A stretch of 64,000 nucleotides of DNA, from contig JBGRQD010000018.1 in the NCBI GenBank assembly GCA_041725935.1, positions 1 through 64,000 of the forward strand, in the 5' to 3' direction. Below the pieces are notes generated by a model, which ran no database searches, had not been told where the DNA came from, and saw only the letters and a list, made by a program, of their open reading frames with translations. The number at the start of each line of letters is the position of its first letter. Position 1 is the stretch's first letter. Positions 57,856-64,000 of this stretch are shown piece after piece. Source of the stretch: Marivita sp041725935. GTDB taxonomy: Bacteria; Pseudomonadota; Alphaproteobacteria; Rhodobacterales; Rhodobacteraceae. A program made the translations under genes and the position numbers.

Positions 57856-58799
57856 CATTGCACCGAGATCAGCACCGCCTCGACCCGTCGGTTGGCCTCG
57901 CGGCCAGCTGCGGTGAGGTTCGTCGCGCGGGGGGACAAAAAGCCGACCCCGTCGGCGGCCACCTGAGAGGGGGGCACACCGCGCGTCAGGACATATGCCT
58001 GTGCAGCCTGTGCACGACGGCGGGAGAGCGCGACATTCGCCTCGAGCGATCCGGTCGCGTCAGTATGGCCGACAAAGGTGATCTGCCGGGTCGGATTGGC
58101 GGTCAGGTAGGCCACCACCGCATCCAGTGACTGCACCGGACCATCGCCCAGCGAGGCCGAGCCGCTGGCGAAATCCAGATCGGCGAGCACGACATGACCG
58201 GTCCGTTCCAATTGCGCCACAACATCACCGGCATCTTCGGGGATCGGTGCTGACGCCGCTTGCGAAACCGAAACGCCGCTTCGTCCGGGTGGTCCGACCT
58301 CGATCAGTTGCACAAAGAGCGCATCGCCATCGCGGCTCACCAACAGGCTGAGCGCTTGGGTGGCATCGGCCGATTTCGCCGAGAGGAACCGGTAATCCGA
58401 CAGGTCGACATACATGTTGGGCGCGCGCAGCACCTCGGTGCCGAAGCGGAAGTCGAAGCCGCCGCAGCTTTGGGCGTTGCAGTCGAAGATGATCTCGAAC
58501 CCGTCCGACACAAGCTGTTCGCGCAATGGCCGAAGGACTTGTCCGGTGGTCAGCCCGGCACCGGAGATGCGCCACGCCTTGCGCCGCACCTCGCCTTCGA
58601 GGCTCGCGACCGGAATGCCCGCAGCTTCGGTCCAGCCACCGATGGGCAGATCATAGCTTCCGGCGGGAGAGGTGCGCGACACGGTTTCACGCGCGCCGAT
58701 GGGCAGGGCCATGTCCAGCGCCAGCACGGGTGCAGCAAAGACACACCCGAACAGCCAGAGCCCGCAGAGTTCAGCGCGCTTGCGCGTGATACTCGTCAT
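57855..58799 (-). CDS. OmpA-family envelope protein
   Basis: This 314-residue exported protein has an N-terminal signal peptide (residues 8-28, cleavage near VLAL) and a middle region of about 150 residues with one Cys pair (FDCNAQSCGGF). A C-terminal OmpA domain (LDFASGSASLGDG, FVGHTDATGSLEANVALSRRRAQAAQAYL-like, REANRRVE) should bind peptidoglycan. The ATG at 58799 lies 29 bp inside the upstream AhpD-like gene, so the two overlap. Last gene of a four-gene minus-strand unit. Confidence 0.85.
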   Translation of the reverse strand: MTSITRKRAELCGLWLFGCVFAAPVLALDMALPIGARETVSRTSPAGSYDLPIGGWTEAAGIPVASLEGEVRRKAWRISGAGLTTGQVLRPLREQLVSDGFEIIFDCNAQSCGGFDFRFGTEVLRAPNMYVDLSDYRFLSAKSADATQALSLLVSRDGDALFVQLIEVGPPGRSGVSVSQAASAPIPEDAGDVVAQLERTGHVVLADLDFASGSASLGDGPVQSLDAVVAYLTANPTRQITFVGHTDATGSLEANVALSRRRAQAAQAYVLTRGVPPSQVAADGVGFLSPRATNLTAAGREANRRVEAVLISVQ

Positions 58800-59343
58800 T
58801 GGGCCGCATATCCGTGGCACTGGCCACGCGGTTGGTCATGTTGAAAAACGCAGCCACATTCGCGATGTCCCAGATGTCACGGTCACTGAACCCGGCATCG
58901 CGCAGCGCTTCACGGTCGAATTCTGCGATTTCGGCACTGGACTTGGTGATCTTTTCAGCAAAGGCCAGCATCGCGCGATGGCGGTGCGGCAGGTCGGCCA
59001 CACGCCAATTCATCACCAGCATTTCACCCATCTGGGGATCACCCGACAAGGCGCGCACCGCTGCACCATGCGCGGTCAGGCAGTAGAAGCACTTGTTGAT
59101 CGAACTGACGACCACCGCGATCATCTCGCGTTCCAGCTTGGTCAGCCCGCTGTTCGCCAGCATCAGGTCATTGTAAAGCGCGGTGAACGTATTGAGCTTG
59201 TCGACGTCAAAGGCATAGGCCTTGAGCACGTTCGGGATCATGCCCAGCTTGTCCTGGCACACGTCGAAATATTTCTGCGTTTCCGGGGGAAGCGGGTCGA
59301 CCATCGGCAGGTTGAGCGCCGTGGGAAGAGTGTCTTTGGTCAT
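58771..59343 (-). CDS. AhpD/carboxymuconolactone-type peroxidase-related protein
   Basis: This 190-residue helical protein of the peroxidase-related (TIGR01926) group has the redox motif C85-x2-C88-x3-H92 in SSINKCFYCLTAHG. It is likely a thiol-dependent peroxide reductase or a redox partner. The ATG at 59343 overlaps the GNAT stop (ATGA). With the peroxiredoxin 2 kb away it adds to the local peroxide defence. Confidence 0.88.
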   Translation of the reverse strand: MTKDTLPTALNLPMVDPLPPETQKYFDVCQDKLGMIPNVLKAYAFDVDKLNTFTALYNDLMLANSGLTKLEREMIAVVVSSINKCFYCLTAHGAAVRALSGDPQMGEMLVMNWRVADLPHRHRAMLAFAEKITKSSAEIAEFDREALRDAGFSDRDIWDIANVAAFFNMTNRVASATDMRPNDEYHAQAR

Positions 59344-60077
59344 TCGGGTTCGCTTGTCTTGGGCAGGATGCGGTAGTGGTATTGTCCCACAACCTGCATC
59401 CCGAGGGAAGCGTAGAGGCCGTTTGCCCCGACATTCCGCTGCGTGCACAGGACGCTCATCCAGTCGGCGCCGTTGGCTTTGGCCCAATGCGCGGCCTGCC
59501 GCATCAGCCAGACGCCCATGCCCTTGCGGCGATGGGCCGGCGGGATTTCCAGCGCATGCACCATCGCGATGCCGTCATGGATCGCGCAATAGGCGGTGCC
59601 TGCGGGTTTGTCGGTGATCCGCCCGAGGATACCCGTTTTGGGCACCTCGGCGCGGTCCATCACGGCGATGCGTTCAGGGCCGATGCCGCCCGCCGCCCAG
59701 ATGTCGCGCATGATCGCCAACGGCTCCCAGATCGCAAAGGCTGTGACGCGGGGGATTTGGACATCGGTCAGTTGGTCGACGGGACAGAGCCAGAGATTGA
59801 CCGGGTCGATCACCTCGTATCCCCGTGCGGCCAGCGCTGTATCCAGCGCCTCTTCGCCCTCCCGGATCATGAAAAGCGCGTCCTGCCCCAGCAACCGCAT
59901 CGCGGTTTCGGCGGCTGCCAGATCGTCATCGCTCCAGTCGGCTTCGGCGGTTGCCGCGCTCACCCGTTTGCCGCCCCCGGCCCCGTTCCGCAACATCCAG
60001 GGACCGGCAGGCGTGCGGTCGGCTGGTGGCCAGGTGGCCTCTGTCACGTCGTAGAGCGTCTGGACGGTGGGCGTCAT
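59340..60077 (-). CDS. GNAT-family N-acetyltransferase
   Basis: This 245-residue acetyltransferase has a C-terminal GNAT fold with the acetyl-CoA loop PPAHRRKGMGVWLM (R/Q-x2-G-x-G/A-like) and the final VGQYHYRI strand. The N-terminal half is a second, degenerate GNAT-like domain. The substrate is unknown. Its ATG overlaps the cinA-like stop and its own stop overlaps the AhpD-like start, so translation is coupled through the cluster. Confidence 0.82.
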   Translation of the reverse strand: MTPTVQTLYDVTEATWPPADRTPAGPWMLRNGAGGGKRVSAATAEADWSDDDLAAAETAMRLLGQDALFMIREGEEALDTALAARGYEVIDPVNLWLCPVDQLTDVQIPRVTAFAIWEPLAIMRDIWAAGGIGPERIAVMDRAEVPKTGILGRITDKPAGTAYCAIHDGIAMVHALEIPPAHRRKGMGVWLMRQAAHWAKANGADWMSVLCTQRNVGANGLYASLGMQVVGQYHYRILPKTSEPE

Positions 60078-60796
60078 GCAGGAAACAGGTCGACCAACCG
60101 GGCCATCGCGTGATCCACCCTGGCACCGTCGCTGCCGCGCACCACGATGTTCGATCCGTAGGCGCCGTTGTGCTGGAACGGATAGGACCCGATGGAGAGG
60201 TCCGGGAAATCGGCGGCGATCTGGCCAAGCGGCCCGGCGATGTCACCTTCGCCACGATCCACGCGCAGGGTTTGCGACAGGATCGGCGCGCCTCCGGTCA
60301 GGGTCGGAATGACGCTGGCCACCATCGCCTGAAACACCGAGGGTACCCCGGCCATGACATGCACGTTGCCGATGCTGAACCCCGGCGCAATCGACACCGG
60401 ATTTTCGATCAGCTTCGCACCTTCGGGGATACGGGCCATCCGCTTGCGGGCGTCGTTGAACTCCATCCCGCGGCTGTCGTAATGCGCCTGAAGCAGCGCG
60501 CGGGCGTCTTCACGTACGCCGATCGGCACGTCAAAGGCCGCCGCCACGCAATCGGCGGTGATGTCGTCATGGGTCGGACCGATGCCACCCGAGGTGATTA
60601 CCGTGTCATGCGCCGCGCGCATAGCATTCAGCGCCGAGACAATCGCATCGCGGTCGTCGCTCACGATCCGGACTTCGCACAGGTTGATGCCGACCTTGGT
60701 CAACTCCTGCGCAAGATGGTGCATGTTGGCGTCACGCGTCCGGCCCGACAGGATCTCGTCGCCGATCACGAGCATGGAAGCGGTTGGATTGGGCAT
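60074..60796 (-). CDS. CinA-like molybdopterin-binding domain protein
   Basis: This 240-residue protein has the MoCF/MoaB-like domain of CinA (VIGDEILSGRTRDANMHHLAQEL, TSGGIGPTHDD, VMAGVPSVFQAM) without the C-terminal pyridine-nucleotide amidase domain of full-length CinA. In full-length members the N-terminal domain has ADP-ribose pyrophosphatase activity. The role here is unknown. First gene of the minus-strand cluster cinA-like, GNAT, AhpD-like, OmpA. It is divergent from sfsA, with 46 bp between the starts. Confidence 0.88.
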   Translation of the reverse strand: MPNPTASMLVIGDEILSGRTRDANMHHLAQELTKVGINLCEVRIVSDDRDAIVSALNAMRAAHDTVITSGGIGPTHDDITADCVAAAFDVPIGVREDARALLQAHYDSRGMEFNDARKRMARIPEGAKLIENPVSIAPGFSIGNVHVMAGVPSVFQAMVASVIPTLTGGAPILSQTLRVDRGEGDIAGPLGQIAADFPDLSIGSYPFQHNGAYGSNIVVRGSDGARVDHAMARLVDLFPA

Positions 60797-60842
60797 GTGT
60801 TGCGTCCTTGATCCTTCGTTTTCTCAGGTATAGGCGGGGCTT

Positions 60843-61559
60843 ATGCGCTTTCAAACCCCTCTTGTTCCCGGCACGCTGATCCGACGGTACAAACGCTTTC
60901 TGGCGGATGTCACCTTGGCCGACGGGCAGGAGATCACCGCACATTGCGCCAATCCGGGATCGATGATGGGGCTGGCCGAGCCGGGGATGCGCGTCTGGCT
61001 GGAACCGAACGACGATCCGAAGAAAAAGCTGAAATTTGGCTGGCGGCTGGTCGAGCATGAAAACGGGCATTTCACGGGCGTCGACACGGGTGTTCCGAAC
61101 CGCATGCTGCGCACAGCGCTCGAGGCCCGCGCCGTTCCCGGGCTGACAGAGTTCGACACCCTGCGCGCCGAAGTACCCTATGCCCAAAACAGCCGAATTG
61201 ATTTCCTGCTGTCGCGCGACGGGCATCCCGACACCTATGTCGAGGTCAAGTCCGTCACGCTGTCCCGTCAAGCCGGTCTTGCGGAATTTCCCGACAGCGT
61301 CACCGCGCGCGGGACAAAACATCTGAACGACCTCGCCGAGATGGTGCAACAGGGGCACCGCGCCGTGATGCTCTATCTTGTGCAGCGAACCGATTGCGAC
61401 CGCATGACCCTCGCTCATGACATCGACCCAGCCTATGCACGGGCCTGGACCACCGCCACGGCTGCTGGTGTTGAATCCCTTGCCCTTGATTGCACAATCA
61501 CACCCGAAGCGGTGGAGTTGGGAAAAGCGATCCGAATGGACGCCCCGAAGCGGACCTGA
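60843..61559 (+). CDS. sfsA: SfsA family DNA/RNA nuclease
   Basis: This 238-residue SfsA protein has a DNA-binding OB-like start (LIRRYKRFLADVTL) and a nuclease core (SRIDFLLSRD, YVEVKSVTLSR, TARGTKHLNDL). E. coli SfsA was first named for maltose regulation, and the family is now seen as a PD-(D/E)XK-type nuclease. It is divergent from cinA-like and followed by map 67 bp later. Confidence 0.92.
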   Translation: MRFQTPLVPGTLIRRYKRFLADVTLADGQEITAHCANPGSMMGLAEPGMRVWLEPNDDPKKKLKFGWRLVEHENGHFTGVDTGVPNRMLRTALEARAVPGLTEFDTLRAEVPYAQNSRIDFLLSRDGHPDTYVEVKSVTLSRQAGLAEFPDSVTARGTKHLNDLAEMVQQGHRAVMLYLVQRTDCDRMTLAHDIDPAYARAWTTATAAGVESLALDCTITPEAVELGKAIRMDAPKRT

Positions 61560-61626
61560 TGTCGCGCCACTGGCAAATTCCTGCGCAGGGGGCTAAAACC
61601 CCTTTCAAGAGCTACTGGAGTGCACT

Positions 61627-62442
61627 GTGAACACCAACCATGACGGTCGCATGACGCGTGAAGGCATCCGTATCCATGATGCGGCGGATTTCGCTGGCAT
61701 GCGTCATGCCGGAGAGCTGGCCGCGCGTATCCTCGACGAGGTGGCGGAGCATGTGTTTGTCGGTCAGACCACCGCCGCGCTGGACGATTTCATTCAGTCC
61801 CGGGTCGAAGCGGCTGGCGCCACCTCGGCGACCATCGGGTACAAGGGCTACCAACACGCCAGCTGCATCAGCGTGAACCACGTCGTGTGTCATGGCATTC
61901 CCGGTGAGAAGACGCTCAAGGAGGGTGACATCCTCAATATCGACGTGACCGTGATCGTCGATGGCTGGTTCGGTGACACAAGCCGCATGTACGTGGCCGG
62001 CAAGCTGAGCCGCAAGGCAGAGCGGCTGATCCAGGTCACGCATGACGCGCTGTTCAAGGGCATCGAAGCGGCGAGGCCCGGAAACACGTTTGGCGATATC
62101 GGCCATGCAATCCAGACATTTGTCGAGGCGAACCGCATGTCGGTGGTGCGCGATTTCTGTGGCCACGGATTGGGACGCGTGTTCCATGCCCCGCCCAACG
62201 TGCTGCATTACGGACGCCCCGGCACCGGTCCGCGGCTTGAAGAAGGCATGTTCTTTACCATTGAGCCAATGGTGAACCTTGGCCGCCCGGAAACCAAGGT
62301 ACTGGCCGATGACTGGACCGCCGTCACACGGGACAAATCGCTGTCAGCCCAGTTCGAACATTCCATCGGGGTTACCTCGGACGGGTGCGAAGTGTTCACG
62401 CTCTCCCCGGCGGGGCTGTTCCATCCGACGTACACCGTCTGA
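61627..62442 (+). CDS. map: methionine aminopeptidase type I
   Basis: This 271-residue metalloenzyme removes initiator methionine. Metal-ligand motifs are intact: the Asp pair in NIDVTVIVDGWFGDTSRMY, H in GHGLGRVFHAPP, E in TIEPMVN and E in FEHSIGVTSDG. Translation starts at GTG 61627 with CTGGAG upstream. A 20-residue N-terminal extension precedes the standard GIRIHDAADFAGMR. It is the partner of the hypothetical gene that follows by 14 bases. Confidence 0.94.
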   Translation: MNTNHDGRMTREGIRIHDAADFAGMRHAGELAARILDEVAEHVFVGQTTAALDDFIQSRVEAAGATSATIGYKGYQHASCISVNHVVCHGIPGEKTLKEGDILNIDVTVIVDGWFGDTSRMYVAGKLSRKAERLIQVTHDALFKGIEAARPGNTFGDIGHAIQTFVEANRMSVVRDFCGHGLGRVFHAPPNVLHYGRPGTGPRLEEGMFFTIEPMVNLGRPETKVLADDWTAVTRDKSLSAQFEHSIGVTSDGCEVFTLSPAGLFHPTYTV

Positions 62443-62456
62443 GCATTTCGGCCGCG

Positions 62457-63140
62457 ATGGACACGCATCCGACCCGTGTTCTGACCATCGGGAGCAGCTG
62501 CATCAACCGGTTCCAATTCGATCATTTCCAGTCGCGCAACCCCGGCACGGAACATCACTTCGTCAGGACGCTGTTCGATTGGAACATCGTGTCACTGGTG
62601 GGCACGGAAGCCATCCTGCGTCACGCGGTGCATGGCACGCTTTTGAGCATGCTTCAGAATGTGTCCGGATTTCGTGTCGAATGGGATGTGCTTCTGTTTC
62701 ACGATCAGCTTCCCGGCGTGTGCTTTTTCCATGAACAGGACATTGCCAGAACCTTTGACGATCCAACGCAGAAATCGGCTCTGATCAGTAAGCTGACCCA
62801 TCAGGCGGCGCCTTTCCTCGCCCCCGCCTATCCGGGTCAAACTCATCTGATCTGGTCGAACGTGCAACCCAACTTGCCGGACACCGTGCACAACGTCACG
62901 CCGTGGGAAAGCTTCCAACTGACCGTCGACCGACATGCGGTGATCACTGTGCTGGGACGCAAGCTGTTCGGAACGGACACCCGTTTTTCTTTTTTCACCG
63001 TGGCAGAGGATGTCTCGCCAGAGTTGATCGGGGCCGCGGACGTGCATGTGATCGATCTGCCCCGCGGGCCTGATTACGAAGGTCCACCCACCCTCTACGA
63101 CTCTCTTCTCGCTTGTATCGTCACAGGGACACACCCCTGA
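62457..63140 (+). CDS. hypothetical protein, DUF1796-like start
   Basis: This 227-residue soluble protein begins RVLTIGSSCINRFQFDHFQ and has LFDWNIVSLVGTEAILRH near residue 45. The Cys and the FDW segment recall DUF1796 putative cysteine peptidases, but the match is partial. No other domain is recognised. It follows map by 14 bp and precedes hisC by 80 bp on the same strand. I chose ATG 62457, since the frame to 62385 would overlap map. Confidence 0.7.
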   Translation: MDTHPTRVLTIGSSCINRFQFDHFQSRNPGTEHHFVRTLFDWNIVSLVGTEAILRHAVHGTLLSMLQNVSGFRVEWDVLLFHDQLPGVCFFHEQDIARTFDDPTQKSALISKLTHQAAPFLAPAYPGQTHLIWSNVQPNLPDTVHNVTPWESFQLTVDRHAVITVLGRKLFGTDTRFSFFTVAEDVSPELIGAADVHVIDLPRGPDYEGPPTLYDSLLACIVTGTHP

Positions 63141-63220
63141 AGCTCTGGGCGAGTAAGATGGTTTGTCGCTTTCCCTTGCCCGCTCGCGCCGCTAAACCCT
63201 TTGCCATAGCGGAGGCCCAG

Positions 63221-64000
63221 ATGACGAAGATCACCCCACAGCCCGGAATCATGGATATTGCGCTGTATGTCGGCGGGAAATCCCATGTCGACGGCGTATC
63301 CAACGTGGTGAAACTCAGCTCGAACGAAAACCCGTTCGGGCCAAGCCCCGCCGCTCAGGAAGCCGTGCGGCGTTCGGTGCTCGATCTGCATCGCTATCCG
63401 TCGACGGATCATGGCGCGCTGCGCGCTGCCATTGCCGAGGTTTACGGCTTGAACGCCGACCAGATCATCTGCGGTGTCGGCTCGGACGAGATCCTCACCT
63501 TTCTCTGCCAAGCTTATGCCGGGCCGGGCGACGAAGTCATACACACCGAACACGGATTCGCGCTGTACAAGATCGGTGCACTGGCCGCAGGCGCAACCCC
63601 GGTGGAGGTGCGCGAACAGGACCGCGTCACCGATGTGGATGCGATCCTTGCCGCCTGTACCGACAAGACCAAGCTGGTGTTCATCGCCAACCCGAACAAC
63701 CCGACCGGCACGATGATCGGACTGGCCGAGGTGGAACGCCTTGCCGAAAACCTGCCACCGCAGATCCTGCTGGTGCTGGACGGGGCTTATGCCGAATTCG
63801 TCGATGGCTATGATGGCGGTGCCGGCCTTGTCAGGGCGCGCGACAATGTCTTTATGACGCGCACCTTCTCCAAGATCTATGGCCTTGGCGGATTGCGCAT
63901 CGGCTGGGGTTACGGACCGCAAGACATCATCGACGTGCTCAACCGCATTCGCGGACCGTTCAACCTGTCGGGAACCGCGCTCGCCGCCGCCGAAGTGGCC
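63221..64000 (+). CDS. hisC: histidinol-phosphate aminotransferase (partial, runs off the end)
   Basis: The first 260 codons of a PLP-dependent aminotransferase of the HisC group. Visible motifs are LSSNENPFGPS, GVGSDE (phosphate-binding), NPNNPTGT, the DGAY motif near 187 and the PLP lysine K218 in TFSKIYGLGGLRIG. GGAGG precedes the ATG. The C-terminal 100 or so residues lie outside the window, so substrate preference (histidinol phosphate or aromatic amino acids) is not settled. Confidence 0.92.
   Translation, partial: MTKITPQPGIMDIALYVGGKSHVDGVSNVVKLSSNENPFGPSPAAQEAVRRSVLDLHRYPSTDHGALRAAIAEVYGLNADQIICGVGSDEILTFLCQAYAGPGDEVIHTEHGFALYKIGALAAGATPVEVREQDRVTDVDAILAACTDKTKLVFIANPNNPTGTMIGLAEVERLAENLPPQILLVLDGAYAEFVDGYDGGAGLVRARDNVFMTRTFSKIYGLGGLRIGWGYGPQDIIDVLNRIRGPFNLSGTALAAAEVA

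Overview
The window looks like a stretch of chromosome from a marine Rhodobacteraceae (Roseobacter-group) alphaproteobacterium. The evidence is a high-GC, densely packed gene set with many ATGA start/stop overlaps, an RpoE-ChrR singlet-oxygen pair with its usual divergent FAD-oxidoreductase/DUF1365/MFS/DUF3833/SDR operon, dimethylglycine-dehydrogenase-like flavoproteins, and many DUF families common in that group. I see no rRNA or tRNA gene, insertion sequence, prophage or CRISPR array. Species cannot be named from the sequence alone.

Layout. 0.3-4.4 kb (minus): methionine sulfoxide repair (msrPQ), rpiB, a VOC protein and an FMN glutamate-synthase-like protein. 4.5-5.7 kb: two secreted proteins (DUF302, fasciclin). 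5.7-7.4 kb: a compact restriction-modification cassette, a BglII-like endonuclease convergent with an MT-A70 adenine methylase. It lies between two terminators and has 21-bp-spaced TTTGCAAA repeats upstream of both genes. 7.4-10.2 kb: clpB with a heat-shock-type promoter. 10.2-13.8 kb: small membrane proteins, pyrF, NUDIX, dinB, DUF3775. 13.8-19.8 kb: a five-gene coupled operon divergent from rpoE-chrR. 19.9-25.6 kb: pyruvate dehydrogenase aceE-aceF-lpd. 25.9-35.8 kb: glutamine amidotransferase, xth, a LysR regulator, DUF4399, DJ-1/PfpI, fadH, a BaiN-like flavoprotein, MscS, HNH and cupin genes.

35.8-43.5 kb: OmpA/BON protein, ubiA divergent from rsmE, glutamate-cysteine ligase and a gamma-glutamyltransferase-like enzyme. 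43.8-46.4 kb: an RsbW/STAS pair, thiolase, free-methionine sulfoxide reductase and a 24-residue membrane peptide. 46.6-47.2 kb: a lower-GC orphan gene (DUF5675-like). 47.2-55.5 kb: an XRE-cupin regulator preceded by two copies of a 25-bp dyad and followed by GFA, LysE, two DMGDH-like flavoproteins around a homocysteine methyltransferase, and an RluA pseudouridine synthase. This reads as a glycine-betaine/methylated-glycine demethylation module. 55.5-64 kb: aldehyde dehydrogenase, 1-Cys peroxiredoxin, a cinA-like/GNAT/peroxidase-related/OmpA operon, sfsA, map, a hypothetical gene and the first 260 codons of hisC, cut by the window end.

Recurring themes are oxidative-stress defence (MsrPQ, fRMsr, RpoE-ChrR, peroxiredoxin, AhpD-like protein, glutathione synthesis) and one-carbon/methyl metabolism. 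The least ordinary parts are the repeat-flanked R-M cassette, the dyad repeats before the XRE-cupin gene, the low-GC orphan beside it, and several unexplained intergenic palindromes, including a parS-like one at 35.38 kb.
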